Assembly (NCBI GenBank): GCA_024742875.1
Contig: JANSXP010000049.1
Span: 1-58,375, forward strand
Direction: 5' to 3'
Source: Planctomycetaceae bacterium
Lineage (GTDB): Bacteria; Planctomycetota; Planctomycetia; Planctomycetales; Planctomycetaceae
Length of the DNA stretch: 58,375 bases
Each line of letters starts with the position of its first letter. The first letter of the stretch is position 1. The position numbers and the translations under genes were made by a program. Positions 28,443 to 38,442 of the stretch are shown here, in pieces. Below the pieces are notes generated by a model, which ran no database searches, had not been told where the DNA came from, and saw only the letters and a program-made list of their open reading frames with translations.

Positions 28443-28690
28443 TGGTGAGTCGGTGTCGGGATCGGACGCGGCAGCGACCGTCAGCTCTGGCAGCCCCTGC
28501 CCTGCCACCCGACAGCCGCCGCGGCCGCAATTCCGGCGGTGATCTCTCAACCGCCTCCTTTGGAGGAACCAGCGGTTTTTGCCGGCCAGGCCGAATTGCA
28601 CGAATCTGGCAGGATCGATGGATGAGTATCCCGCGTGCGGACGATCACGATACTGCGGGTGTTTACGCCCAGTTCAGAGAAGGGCTCGGC

Positions 28691-29881
28691 ATGAATATCG
28701 ACATCCTGACATTCGACGCAGCATCGGGACACAAGTCTGCGGCCGAAGCCGTGCGGCTGCAGTTGCAGACGCAGATGCCTCAGGCCGACATTCGCATCGT
28801 CGACCTGGGAGACGTCCTGAAGTGTCAGACTCGTCTGCTGGGATGGATCTATCAGAACGGTATTTCTTACTTCAACTGGTGCATGCGGAATGAAAGATAC
28901 TTTCTGTTCCCGGCGTCCATTCGAGCGTGGATTCTCTTTGCCAGAATCAACACACGCGTCGCCCCGTTGGAATGTCTGCTGCAGTGGACGGCTCGATTCT
29001 GGAGCGACCGTACGCCGGACGTGATTGTGTCCGTGACTCCCATGAAGCACACGATCGTCTTTGAAGCTGCACGAACGATCAATCCGAACGTCTGCTGCAT
29101 CACGATCCCCGTCGACTACTCCGAAATGACGTCTGGTTACTGGTTTCAGCCGAAAGTCCGACAGCACTACCTGCTGGGCGGCGAGCAGCTGCACCGGGAA
29201 GCCCGCGCGGCGGGAGTGGAGGAGGCTCGGATCCATCGTATGGGCGGCATGGTCATTGACCCCCGTTTCTACGAGAACAGTCCCTTTGATCGCAGGGAAT
29301 TGCTTTCGTCCCTGGGCCTGCATCCCGATCTGCCGACTGGCGTGATTTCGTTTGGCAGTCAGGGGACCGTCAATGTGCTGCGATGCGCCCGTCGCATCGC
29401 CGCAGCACAGATTCCCGTGAACCTGATCTGTTTGACGGGGCGTAACGCTCAGCTGGCGGCTCAGGTAGGGCAGCTTGCGACACCATATCCCGTCATCGCG
29501 CAGCCGTTTCAGGCGGCTCCGCCGGTCCTCGCACACCGACTGGCCGACTTTCTGATTGGCAAGCCCGGTACCATGACGCTCAATGAAGCGCTCGTGACTC
29601 GCACGCCGTTCATTTTTGTCAAAAGTCGTGGCCTGGACCTGCTGCAGCGTGGCAACGAAGACTGGGTTCTTGAGAAGGGCGTGGGCGTTCAGGCGGATAC
29701 CCCCGACACTGTTGATGAAGCGGTGAATGCGGTTCTGCAGGATCCACAGATCCATCAGAACATTCGGGCTGTGCAGCATCGGGGCGTCTTCGAGGCCGGA
29801 GCCGTCATTGCCAGACTGATCGACGGCGACCTGGCCGCGTCCCGTCTCACACCAGCGGCCCCACTCTCAAAAGCCGGTTGA
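28691..29881 (+). CDS. MGDG-synthase/UgtP-like glycosyltransferase (GT28 type)
   Basis: 396 residues. The N-terminal TFDAASGHKSAAEAV matches the GG.GH-type acceptor loop of monogalactosyldiacylglycerol synthase and UgtP/MurG-like enzymes. The C-terminal half has FGSQGT, then KPGTMTLNEAL, the donor-binding G-G-T..E region of the GT-B fold. Such enzymes move a sugar from a nucleotide sugar to a diacylglycerol or related lipid at the inner membrane; the exact acceptor cannot be told. The ATG at 28691 is preferred because GAGAAGG lies 8 nt upstream; in-frame ATGs at 28622 and earlier are possible. Confidence 0.75.
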   Translation: MNIDILTFDAASGHKSAAEAVRLQLQTQMPQADIRIVDLGDVLKCQTRLLGWIYQNGISYFNWCMRNERYFLFPASIRAWILFARINTRVAPLECLLQWTARFWSDRTPDVIVSVTPMKHTIVFEAARTINPNVCCITIPVDYSEMTSGYWFQPKVRQHYLLGGEQLHREARAAGVEEARIHRMGGMVIDPRFYENSPFDRRELLSSLGLHPDLPTGVISFGSQGTVNVLRCARRIAAAQIPVNLICLTGRNAQLAAQVGQLATPYPVIAQPFQAAPPVLAHRLADFLIGKPGTMTLNEALVTRTPFIFVKSRGLDLLQRGNEDWVLEKGVGVQADTPDTVDEAVNAVLQDPQIHQNIRAVQHRGVFEAGAVIARLIDGDLAASRLTPAAPLSKAG

Positions 29882-30201
29882 TGACGCACGCTCCGTGCCA
29901 CCTCTCGTTTTGCCAGTTTCGCCAGATTCGTCGACGGGCTCCCCTGTTTCTTTTAGGACGCTGAGGTACAGTCGCCCTGGTCGTCCGCAGGGATCCTCGT
30001 GCCGTCACACTGTTCGTTCCGCCCTGCGTCACTGCCTGCGGAAAAAAGCAGCGGCACCGCAGGTTCGGCACTGGCCGTCTTAGCGGCCTGTTTCTGCGGC
30101 CGCGAATACCATTGGAACGCCAGTCGATTATTGTGGTCGGCGTGCAACGGGTGGCAACCACAACAATCGCAGCGACGTCGGGCGGACGGGGAGGTCTTGA
30201 G
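29882..30201. other. Intergenic region with nothing recognised
   Basis: No gene, repeat or clear terminator is seen between the glycosyltransferase and the beta-propeller gene. Confidence 0.4.
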
Positions 30202-31224
30202 ATGATGAAAGAGTCAGGCCATTGTGGCATCGGCAGTCGTCTCTGGATGACTGTGGCGTTGTTCTGTCAACTGGACGCGGCCGCTGTGTCACAGGAAACC
30301 GATGCGCAGTTGAGAGTGGTGATTGTCAGTTACGCACAAAAGAATGGCAATCTGCAGCTTTATCGCGTGATGGAAGACGGTACGTCCGCACGCAGAATCA
30401 CTGATGGGCAAAGCAACTGCATGATGCCCGCCTGGTCCCCCAGCGGAAAACAGGTGGTCTATGTGCGGCAAAGCCAAACGGGACTGGACCTGTGGCTGTG
30501 TGATCCGGACGGGCACAACCATGTGCGGCTGACAGAGTCCGGCAGAAATCGTGTCCCCTCGTGGGCGCCGGATTCGAAACACATTGTGTGGATGGTGTCT
30601 GAGCCGCAAAATCGTCAACAGGACCCTGCGGCCAGCAGTCAGTTGCGCATCATGAACACCGAGACGATGGAATCACGCCGACTGTTCAGTGATGCTGAGC
30701 AGACCAGGTTCAGTAATGCGATGCCCGTCATTTCACCTGACGGCAGGAAGGTGGCGTTTGTTTCCAATCGAAGTGGCGAACTGAGAGTCTGGGTGAGCAA
30801 CCTCGACGGCAGCGATGCGCAGCGCATCTCACCGGTTCCGTCTGAAAAGCACGCGGCGCTGGGGTTGCCAATCGAGCAGAAAGTGCCATCCTGGTCGCCT
30901 GATGGCAAGTGGATTGCCCATTGGGAAGGTGTCGAGATGACTCACATGAGCCGCTTCACCGGCAGGCATGATCCACAGCGGGATCAGCAGATCGCGGCCA
31001 CCTTTCATGTCTGGGTGGTTGGCCGTGACGGAAAAGGCAAACGAAAAGCAGGGCGCGGTGATGATCCCAACTGGTCACCGGATGGCTTCGTGACACGCTC
31101 CTTTCCCGATCCCCGTCGAGGGGGCGTCAATATCATGATGGAAGACAACGGGCCGTGGCGCGAATTGCCAATCGTTCCCGCGGGAACCACGCGTTACGGT
31201 CGATTCACGTGGAAGCCACTTTGA
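30202..31224 (+). CDS. TolB-like beta-propeller (PD40/WD40-like) exported protein
   Basis: 340 residues with a signal peptide (LWMTVALFCQLDAAAVS) and several PD40 blades: MMPAWSPSGKQVVYV, RVPSWAPDSKHIVWM, MPVISPDGRKVAFVSNR, KVPSWSPDGKWIAHWEG and DDPNWSPDG. This is the beta-propeller of the TolB type, without the TolB N-terminal domain. The ATG at 30202 is supported by GGGGAGG seven bases upstream. The start of the mature protein (VVIVSYAQKNGNLQLYRVMEDG) is like secreted planctomycete proteins that read out modified ligands; the real substrate is unknown. It appears to be transcribed alone. Confidence 0.78.
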   Translation: MMKESGHCGIGSRLWMTVALFCQLDAAAVSQETDAQLRVVIVSYAQKNGNLQLYRVMEDGTSARRITDGQSNCMMPAWSPSGKQVVYVRQSQTGLDLWLCDPDGHNHVRLTESGRNRVPSWAPDSKHIVWMVSEPQNRQQDPAASSQLRIMNTETMESRRLFSDAEQTRFSNAMPVISPDGRKVAFVSNRSGELRVWVSNLDGSDAQRISPVPSEKHAALGLPIEQKVPSWSPDGKWIAHWEGVEMTHMSRFTGRHDPQRDQQIAATFHVWVVGRDGKGKRKAGRGDDPNWSPDGFVTRSFPDPRRGGVNIMMEDNGPWRELPIVPAGTTRYGRFTWKPL

Positions 31225-31323
31225 CCAACGGGACGTGCGTTGTCGCCTGTCGATCTGCGGATGGGTGACACGATGCCAGCCGAGTTGCTTCCAGCAGACA
31301 GATCGGCATGGAGCACTGTGACG

Positions 31324-31530
31324 TCACCTGCCAACGATTCGCAGCGCCAGCAGGACACCAAAGGTGATCACCGCCAGACCAGAGAACTGGTGAAATCGGT
31401 GGACATTCTCGCCCCAGACGGACTTATTGCGGGCGACGAGCAGGCGATACACGACAAACTCACTCTGGGTGGTCGCCCAACAGAACAGCAACAGTCCCAC
31501 CGCTGCGGTGACAAGGCCCCAGATGTTCAC
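31324..31530 (-). CDS. Small two-helix membrane protein
   Basis: 68 residues starting at a GTG, with two hydrophobic helices (IWGLVTAAVGLLLFCWATT and FSGLAVITFGVLLALRIVG) separated by a polar, basic loop. No family recognised. An AAGAAAG lies about 10 bases upstream. It lies 156 bp beyond the methyltransferase gene on the same strand and could be transcribed with it. Hydrophobic pattern and codon use support a real gene, but the evidence is thin. Confidence 0.5.
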   Translation of the reverse strand: MNIWGLVTAAVGLLLFCWATTQSEFVVYRLLVARNKSVWGENVHRFHQFSGLAVITFGVLLALRIVGR

Positions 31531-31574
31531 GGCAGATCACTTTCTTTTGTTAGTGGAGTGTGACGCAAACACTG

Positions 31575-31608
31575 AATGTCGACAAAGGTGCAATGTCGAC
31601 AAAGGTGC
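31575..31608 (+). repeat. Perfect 17-bp tandem duplication
   Basis: AATGTCGACAAAGGTGC occurs twice back to back without mismatch, in the gap between the small membrane protein and the methyltransferase. Confidence 0.85.
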
Positions 31609-31686
31609 CATCCAACAGTGCGTCAGGCGGCGAAGGGGATGCGGTAGCTGACATAGTTCGCCATGGATCGTTCATTTGCAGTCGCA

Positions 31687-32172
31687 CTACAGCCAGCGAC
31701 GGACGCACGCCTGATAGTGGCGGTACGAATCCCCGAAGGCATCAGTGAGGTAGCGCTCTTCCCGCTCAATGACAAATCTTGTCAGGACGACAATTGCCAC
31801 CGGCAACAGCATCAGCATCCAAAGGTTATCCGCCAGCAGACTGACCCCCAGCGTCATCGCTGTGAGGCCAACATACATAGGATTCCGACTGAATCGATAC
31901 GGTCCGTGGGCAACCAGTTCCGCAGCAGCCTGGTTCGGGTAAATGGCCGTTTTCACCTTGATAAACGTCATTAGCCCCCACAGAAGCAGGGCGGCCCCGA
32001 GTGCGACCGCCGACCAGCCAATGATGGTCTGCCCCGGCAAAGCCAGCAGTGAGCTCAACGGCACAGGGACTGCCGACTCGATCGCCGATCCGCACAGGCA
32101 CACCAGGACAAACAGCGTGGGCGGCGGGAAGTGGACGGCCGGGTTCTTGATCCGTTCCATTTTCGTTGACAT
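31687..32172 (-). CDS. ICMT/PEMT-like membrane methyltransferase
   Basis: 161 residues with about four membrane helices and the hallmark motif HGPYRFSRNPMYVGL followed by a C-terminal EREERYLTDAFGDSYRHY. This is the isoprenylcysteine carboxyl methyltransferase / phospholipid methyltransferase fold, which uses S-adenosylmethionine at the membrane; bacterial members have varied and mostly unknown substrates. Two ATGs are possible, 32172 (MSTKMERIK) and 32160 (MERIKNP). The small membrane protein follows on the same strand. Confidence 0.82.
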   Translation of the reverse strand: MSTKMERIKNPAVHFPPPTLFVLVCLCGSAIESAVPVPLSSLLALPGQTIIGWSAVALGAALLLWGLMTFIKVKTAIYPNQAAAELVAHGPYRFSRNPMYVGLTAMTLGVSLLADNLWMLMLLPVAIVVLTRFVIEREERYLTDAFGDSYRHYQACVRRWL

Positions 32173-32640
32173 CCTGGTGGCGGGACTCCGATGTGGACCA
32201 GAGTGCCCCAACACGTAAACGCAGTCGAAGAGGCAGACTCAGGAGAAAGCGCCGCAGACCTCACCTGCACAGCACACTTCCTGTTGCAGAAGTTGGGAAT
32301 GTACCGCAGTTGGGCCTGACTTCCCATCGTGTCCGATTCCTGGGGAATGTACTTCGCACCGTCATGGGATTCGCCGAACAGTCTTGCTCTGTATTGAGGA
32401 CGTGATGGGCTGGTCCTGAAAAGGGCATGACGGGAAGCAAAGTGACGACGCACGACATACTGGCGATCCTGACGCCGCACACGCTGCGACGCCGAACAAG
32501 CCGCGACGCCGAACACGCTGTGACGATCGTGCCAGCGACCGGTATCGTGCCACGCACCTTGTGGCAGGTGATGAGAAGTCGTCGGTCGTCATGAGTCAGC
32601 CCAGCGACACCTGACATGGGGACCGAATCTGCTGGCACTC
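32173..32640. other. Intergenic region with a 17-bp tandem repeat
   Basis: No gene recognised. The middle carries the triple repeat at 32471-32521; the rest holds nothing clear. Confidence 0.4.
32471..32521 (+). repeat. Three 17-bp tandem repeats (GACGCCGAACACGCTGT)
   Basis: Units start at 32471, 32488 and 32505 and share GACGCCGMACAMGCYG. A fourth, degraded unit may follow at 32522. It is the third short-period tandem array in a 4-kb stretch. Confidence 0.8.
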
Positions 32641-35600
32641 TCAATGGATGTGCGAGGCGGCGTTCTTGTCGTACACCTGCAGTTCGATGTTTCGAAAGCG
32701 GACTTCCGTTTTGCCACCGCTGTGCAGCTGAAAAGCAATAATTCCACGGTGGGCGCCTTGAGGATCTTCCAGATCAACGCAGATCTGCCCGTTGATTTTT
32801 GTGGTGATGTGATGTCCCCTGGCGATGACTTCGTAAGTGTTCCAGTCGCCGGGGTGGATGTGCTGTTCGCCCGATTTGTCCCACAGCAGGGCGCGGCCAT
32901 GTTCTTCGTAAAGCTTGCCCCACCAGCCTGCGCCAATGTCAGCCTGATAGCCGCTGACTTCTCCGTTGTGAGCCTGGCTGCGGAACTGAATGCCACTGTT
33001 GCCCGCGTTGTCGACAAGTTTGACGTCCAGTTTGAGATGAAAGTCGTCCACCGCCAGGTCGCTGACGAGCCACTCATTGCGTTTCAGCCCGTCGGTGCGG
33101 CCAACAAGTTCCCCGTTCTCGACTGACCACAGCCCGTCCGTCCCGTTCCAGCCGGCCAGATTCTGACCGTTGAACACAGAACTCGCATTTTCGGATGTGG
33201 CCAGCAGCGGCGTCTGAGTTTTTCCTCGCAGGTAAGCAATGAGCGACCGGACTTCGTGCGGACTGAACTGTTGCAGCTGATTGTCCGGCATCATCGACTT
33301 GTCAGATTCGACGCGTTCGTCAATTTCATCCTGCGGAATGATCACTCGGGAATCCGGCGTCTGGAGTGTCACGCTGTTGTTGTCCTCGGCCTGCACGAGT
33401 CCGCTGACGACGCGCCCGTTAATGGTGACGATGATCGTCGGCAGATATTCCTTTGCCATCACGGCACTGGGGTCAACGATGTTGCTGAGCAGATAGTCGA
33501 TGTTGGCTCGATTCGAACCCGTCAGGTCGGGACCAATCCTGTGGCCCAGTCCGTACAGCATGTGACACTTCTGGCAGGTCTTCGCAAAGATCGCTCGCCC
33601 AAGCTCTGCGTCAGCTGGTGGGTGATCTGTTGATGCCACAAGGGCCTTCAGCTCAGCCATTTGTTGCCGTTTGTCGGTGGCCGTTTCGCGGGCCGTGCCC
33701 CAGACATCCTGCAGCAGTGAATTGATTTCTTCATTCTTCAGGAACTGCAGCTGCCGAACCAGATCGGCCGTCAGGTCCGTGCCCCTGATTTGCTTCGCCT
33801 CGATGGCCTTCAGCACGGCAACGCCTGAGCTGGCCCTGCCACACAGAGCTCCCAGTGCCAGTCGCCGCTGCTCGGGGTTGAATTTGGGGTACGAAGACAG
33901 CAGGGCGGGAGCCACGGCGGGATCACTGTATTGCGCGAGGCCTCGGATGGCTGCTTCGCGGAGTGGTGGGTCGGCACAGAGCAGTGACACCAGCGTGGGA
34001 ACCAGGCCAGGATCGTTGGCGTCCAGCAGTGAGCCCAGCGCGACGAGCCGCACGTTGTCGTCAGCACGTGCGTTTTCGATCTGTGACCTCATGGCTGCAA
34101 GGGCGGTGGTGTCGCCAAACGTGACTCCCAAAGCTGTTGCCTGCAGGCGGACATCAACGTTTCCGCTGCCGATCAGAGCGGCGGAGACGTCGTTCCAGCC
34201 CGCGGGAGCGGCGACCTGTCGTTGTCCGGATAAGGCTGTCCGGATGGCTTTCAGGTAGGTCAGTTGCAGCGCGGGGGCGTCCGCCTGCCCCAGCCCTTCG
34301 ACCAGTGCCGCCAGCGACTCGGTCGCTCCCCCACTGCCGATCCGTCGGAGCATGAACTCTCGCAGCAGGGGAATATTCTCACCTGCAGACATCGCCAGCG
34401 CGAGGGCTCGGCCGGTCTGTTCAGCGGCAAGTGGCTCAGCCGCATACCAATACATCAGGGGCAGATTGTGATCATCCGCGTCTTCTTTGTGACTTGTCAG
34501 CGCGGTGAGAAGATCCCAGCGGGCATCGTGTGGAAGGACCTGAGCGGCAGATGCCAGATAGAGCCGGACGATTTGTGATTTATCGCTGGCTGCCAAAGCG
34601 GTGAACTTCGTGAGAAGGCTTTCAGACACAGCACTTGTCGAAGCCATGGCCAGCTGCACCGCCCAACCGCGCACGTAGGGGCTGGCGTCGGCCAGCATGA
34701 CGCCGATTTCTCTTTCCGACAACTCTCCTGTCACGTGCAGGGCCCAGGCGGCTCGCAGGCGGCGTGTGTCGTCCGCGTGCTGTGACAGTACGTTCGTCAG
34801 GAAAGCGACGGCTGACGCGTCAATCGATCCTGCGGCAGCCCGCTCCTGCAGGTTGCGACGAGCGTGGCGGACATACCAGTCATTGGTGTGAAGTGTGAGT
34901 TGTGCCAGGTCGAGGTCGCTCATCGACGCCAGGTCAGATTCGGGAGCTGACGTCGTGGATTCGCCGTAGCAGATTTTGTAGATGCGTCCGTTGGTGCGGT
35001 CGTGAACATGTGATTCACGCCGATGGCAGGCCTGCATGTCATACCAGTCGATCATCCAGGCATTGCCATCAGGACCGCAACGCAGGTTGAGGATCTGCGA
35101 TGCCTTGTCACCGGTCAGAAGAAAGTCGGGTTCGTGGCTGCCGATGTAGCCGGAACCACGGGGACTCAGAGTCTCCATGTTGAGTCTCTGGCCGTGGATG
35201 TTGTTCATGAACAGCTTGTTGCGGTAGCCCGCCGGCCACCTGTCGCCAAGGTAGATCATCGCCCCCGCATGCGCGTGCCCGCCACCGGCGGCGTCGGATT
35301 TGCTGTTTCCGCCATGCGGGTTCGCGCCGAGGTAGTGCAGGTGGTCGGCGATCGTCTTGATGTCGTCGTACGTGTGCGGATTGAAGTGGCGACCACCCTG
35401 TCGCTGATAGCGTGCGCCATCGATGATATGGTAAAGATGAGGAATGACGCAGGCCGTGATGAAAGCCTGACCGTGATCGTTGAAGTCCACGCCCCACGGA
35501 TTGCTGGTCCCGTGAGCGAAGACGTCGAATTCGTGCCGGATCGGATGATACCGCCAGACGGCGCAGTTGAGTGGAGTGCGTTCCTCGTCAGGGGTGCCCG

Positions 35601-38442
35601 GCTTGCCGACCTTCGAGTGTGTAAACACACCGTGGCACCCATAGAGCCAGCCGTCCGGCCCCCAGATGAATGCGTTCAGGGTTTCGTGAGTGTCCTGGTA
35701 GCCCCACCCATCAAGCAGGATTTCCGGCTCGGAATCCGGCTTGTCATCTCCGTCTCGATCGGGAATGAACATGAAGTATGGCGCAGCGCCGACCCACACT
35801 CCGCCGAAGCCCACTTCGATGCCGCTGACCAGATTCAGGCCTTCCATAAAGACCTTGCGACGATCGAGCGAGCCGTCGCCGTCGGTGTCTTCGAAGATCA
35901 GAATGCGATCGCGGCCCTGCTTGCCGCTGGCCCGCACGGGGTATTCGTAGGCCTCGGCAATCCAGACGCGGCCTCGATCATCAATCGCCATCGCAATCGG
36001 CTGCTGCACCTGGGGTTCTGCAGCACCGACTTTGACTTCAAAACCGTCCGGCAGATTCATGGCGGCCACAGCGTCTTGCGCCGACAGCCCCGCGTGAGGA
36101 TATTCGTCCGGCTTCAACGCCATCTTTGGCGGTGTCACGTCTGAAGGTTTCGCGTCGTGCAGCCGAAAATGGTCGAAGTTGAGGTGCCCCCAGTGGCCCG
36201 TCTGCTGATCCACCAGGCGAATAAAAATCTCCCGGCCCATGTAAGCCCGCAGATCGACCGTGATCTGCCGCATGTCTTCATGCTGATCTCCGACAGTCGT
36301 GTAGAACGTTTTGCCGGATTCTTTGCTGACCAGTTCGACACGCGTCTTTTCCCAGTCGCCGCCATTCGTGAGAAATGTGCCATACCGCCGATCGACAACA
36401 AACGGCGCAGATGTCAGCGTGCCGGTGCGGTCATCGCCAAACTTCTCGTAGCCTCCAATCCAGAAGTTGCCCGCGTGATTACTGCGGGACTCCGGCCGTC
36501 GTGGCTGGACCGTGTCCCCTTTGATGGGCTGTCCTTCCCACGCATCGCCTTCTACGGTCCAGTCGGCCAGTGTGCCGGTTTCAAAGTCCAGATTCAGTTC
36601 GCGGCCATCTTTCGACTTCGCCCGAAAGCCCGGCGCGGCTTTGGTCACAGGCTTTCCCTTCACCTTTTTGCCGGCAACAAATGTACCATCCGGTTTTTTG
36701 ATGCGCAGATAGTCCAGCGCAAACATGTAGGCCTTTTTCGCCTTCGGATTGGCTCCGGCGATCTGCACGTTCAGCGTATGACGATTTCCTTCGACGGCGA
36801 TGCTCGGGAACGAAAGCACTCCGGTCGTGATGACGCTGGTCGCAAAAAGATCCACCGGTTTGCCCAGCGGCCTGTCGTCCAGTGACAGCTGCACGACGCC
36901 GTAATCGACGGCGCACGTCATCACCACTTCCACATCCACCGTGCCGGTGAACGGTGGCAGTTCGAACGTCAGCGTGTCGCCCGGCTTGCCACCGGTCCAC
37001 CACATTTGCGACGAGTTGCTCCAGCGATCTGCTTTGAAGCTGGCCATATTCTGCGTTTTGGCACTCCCACCGGTGGCTTTCGCTGGCAGCGTCTCTGCTT
37101 CGATGGCTCCGGGGACAAGCCCTGAGGATTGATCGATCTTTGATTTTGGTCCGCGTGCGGCAACCGCGTCTTCCACTGTGGGCAGCCGGGGCCCGGTGTA
37201 GACCTTTGGTTGTGCGGCCGCGAATTCTTCAGGGCCAACGGTCCTGCGCTGCTGCGTCAGCACGTGAGCCCCAACCATCCCGCCGACAACAATGTCCGGC
37301 AGTTTGTCGTTGTTCACATCGACAATCGACACCTGGCGACCAATTCCCGCTTCGCCGTCCGCCCTGTACGGAACCCAGTCGACGCCGTCTGCGCTGCGAG
37401 TCAGCCTGAACCAGTAGACCACGGCGCCGGCATCCCACTGGGGGCTCTGTCGGTGGTGCGACCAGTAGGTCTTGCCGGTGATGATGTCTTTCAGCCCATC
37501 GCCATCCATGTCGGCCAGCGCGAGCGAATGAGGCTCGCTGAAGACGACACCATATTTGTTCTCTGACGGATGCCCGCCCATGATCAGATGGTGCTTGAAG
37601 GTGGGTTCGCTGCCCGGCTCACCGGGGATCTGTTCGTACCATCCCAGCCCGAAATCGTGCGCACTGTGGCTGGTGATGATATCGTTGTCGCCATCGCCAT
37701 CGACATCGTAGGCGTACATTTCCGCCCCGCCGTAGCCCTCGCTGAAGCGTACGTCGTGGGCGATCCACCTTGATGTTCGCTGATGTGTGAGCGGTTGTTC
37801 CAGCCAGCCACCTGCATGAATGATGTCGAGGCGGCCATCACCATTCACATCGCCAGCGCCCAGCCCGTGTCCGAATTTTTTCGACGCGATCTGCGGTGAG
37901 ACCGCGTGAAACTCCCAGGCCTCAAAGGGATGCTCCCAGTCGACCGTTGCAAATCCGAAGAAGCCATCTCGGGTGCAGACAAGTTCCGGCCGTTCGTCTC
38001 CGAAGATGTCGATCAGTTGCGGCGATTCGTTGGACACCCAGTCGAACACCTCGTGTTTCGGCCAGTGTGCGTCCAGGCCGTCCCTGCCCGGATTCTCGTA
38101 GACGTACGCCGGCGTGCCCGGGAAACCAACGACGAATACATCGTTGCGCCCATCTTGATTGAAGTCGTACGGCCAGTTGAAAAAGTGATCCGCATAACCT
38201 TCCCGGTTCTGGGGGACCGGCTGGTAAATCTCATGCTTCTGAACAAAGTCCGGCCCCGCAAACCAATACGGCCCGTAGACAACGTCCGATACGCCGTCTC
38301 CGTCCACGTCGGCCGCGTTCGCGCCTTCTGAAAAGTAAACGTCGGTCAACTGCTGACGCGCAAAGGTGCGAACAGTCAGGTCCTCGGCAGCAGCGCCGGG
38401 TGTGACCACAGCCAGCAGGAGCAGCATTTGTCGAACAGGCAT
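32641..38442 (-). CDS. Multidomain PVC-type dehydrogenase: FG-GAP, carbohydrate-binding-like, beta-propeller, HEAT, haem c and DUF1080 domains
   Basis: 1,933 residues with a signal peptide (MLLLLAVVTPGAAAED). Order: FG-GAP/VCBS-like repeats (AADVDGDGVSDVVYGP, GAGDVNGDGRLDIIH) to about residue 370; two beta-sandwich carbohydrate-binding-like segments; the PVC-type membrane-bound dehydrogenase propeller (PDGFEVKVGAAEPQVQQP ... WGPDGWLYGCHG); HEAT-like helical repeats; a planctomycete haem c domain with CQKCH near residue 1623 and IVDPSAVMAKEYLP; and a C-terminal DUF1080 (3-keto-disaccharide hydrolase) domain (FNGQNLAGW, GNSGIQFRS, GWWGKLYEEHGR). These parts are often separate genes in planctomycetes. 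The combination suggests binding, oxidation and cleavage of a saccharide with electron transfer to a haem (inference). A candidate XylR operator lies about 195 bp upstream. Confidence 0.88.
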   Translation of the reverse strand: MPVRQMLLLLAVVTPGAAAEDLTVRTFARQQLTDVYFSEGANAADVDGDGVSDVVYGPYWFAGPDFVQKHEIYQPVPQNREGYADHFFNWPYDFNQDGRNDVFVVGFPGTPAYVYENPGRDGLDAHWPKHEVFDWVSNESPQLIDIFGDERPELVCTRDGFFGFATVDWEHPFEAWEFHAVSPQIASKKFGHGLGAGDVNGDGRLDIIHAGGWLEQPLTHQRTSRWIAHDVRFSEGYGGAEMYAYDVDGDGDNDIITSHSAHDFGLGWYEQIPGEPGSEPTFKHHLIMGGHPSENKYGVVFSEPHSLALADMDGDGLKDIITGKTYWSHHRQSPQWDAGAVVYWFRLTRSADGVDWVPYRADGEAGIGRQVSIVDVNNDKLPDIVVGGMVGAHVLTQQRRTVGPEEFAAAQPKVYTGPRLPTVEDAVAARGPKSKIDQSSGLVPGAIEAETLPAKATGGSAKTQNMASFKADRWSNSSQMWWTGGKPGDTLTFELPPFTGTVDVEVVMTCAVDYGVVQLSLDDRPLGKPVDLFATSVITTGVLSFPSIAVEGNRHTLNVQIAGANPKAKKAYMFALDYLRIKKPDGTFVAGKKVKGKPVTKAAPGFRAKSKDGRELNLDFETGTLADWTVEGDAWEGQPIKGDTVQPRRPESRSNHAGNFWIGGYEKFGDDRTGTLTSAPFVVDRRYGTFLTNGGDWEKTRVELVSKESGKTFYTTVGDQHEDMRQITVDLRAYMGREIFIRLVDQQTGHWGHLNFDHFRLHDAKPSDVTPPKMALKPDEYPHAGLSAQDAVAAMNLPDGFEVKVGAAEPQVQQPIAMAIDDRGRVWIAEAYEYPVRASGKQGRDRILIFEDTDGDGSLDRRKVFMEGLNLVSGIEVGFGGVWVGAAPYFMFIPDRDGDDKPDSEPEILLDGWGYQDTHETLNAFIWGPDGWLYGCHGVFTHSKVGKPGTPDEERTPLNCAVWRYHPIRHEFDVFAHGTSNPWGVDFNDHGQAFITACVIPHLYHIIDGARYQRQGGRHFNPHTYDDIKTIADHLHYLGANPHGGNSKSDAAGGGHAHAGAMIYLGDRWPAGYRNKLFMNNIHGQRLNMETLSPRGSGYIGSHEPDFLLTGDKASQILNLRCGPDGNAWMIDWYDMQACHRRESHVHDRTNGRIYKICYGESTTSAPESDLASMSDLDLAQLTLHTNDWYVRHARRNLQERAAAGSIDASAVAFLTNVLSQHADDTRRLRAAWALHVTGELSEREIGVMLADASPYVRGWAVQLAMASTSAVSESLLTKFTALAASDKSQIVRLYLASAAQVLPHDARWDLLTALTSHKEDADDHNLPLMYWYAAEPLAAEQTGRALALAMSAGENIPLLREFMLRRIGSGGATESLAALVEGLGQADAPALQLTYLKAIRTALSGQRQVAAPAGWNDVSAALIGSGNVDVRLQATALGVTFGDTTALAAMRSQIENARADDNVRLVALGSLLDANDPGLVPTLVSLLCADPPLREAAIRGLAQYSDPAVAPALLSSYPKFNPEQRRLALGALCGRASSGVAVLKAIEAKQIRGTDLTADLVRQLQFLKNEEINSLLQDVWGTARETATDKRQQMAELKALVASTDHPPADAELGRAIFAKTCQKCHMLYGLGHRIGPDLTGSNRANIDYLLSNIVDPSAVMAKEYLPTIIVTINGRVVSGLVQAEDNNSVTLQTPDSRVIIPQDEIDERVESDKSMMPDNQLQQFSPHEVRSLIAYLRGKTQTPLLATSENASSVFNGQNLAGWNGTDGLWSVENGELVGRTDGLKRNEWLVSDLAVDDFHLKLDVKLVDNAGNSGIQFRSQAHNGEVSGYQADIGAGWWGKLYEEHGRALLWDKSGEQHIHPGDWNTYEVIARGHHITTKINGQICVDLEDPQGAHRGIIAFQLHSGGKTEVRFRNIELQVYDKNAASHIH

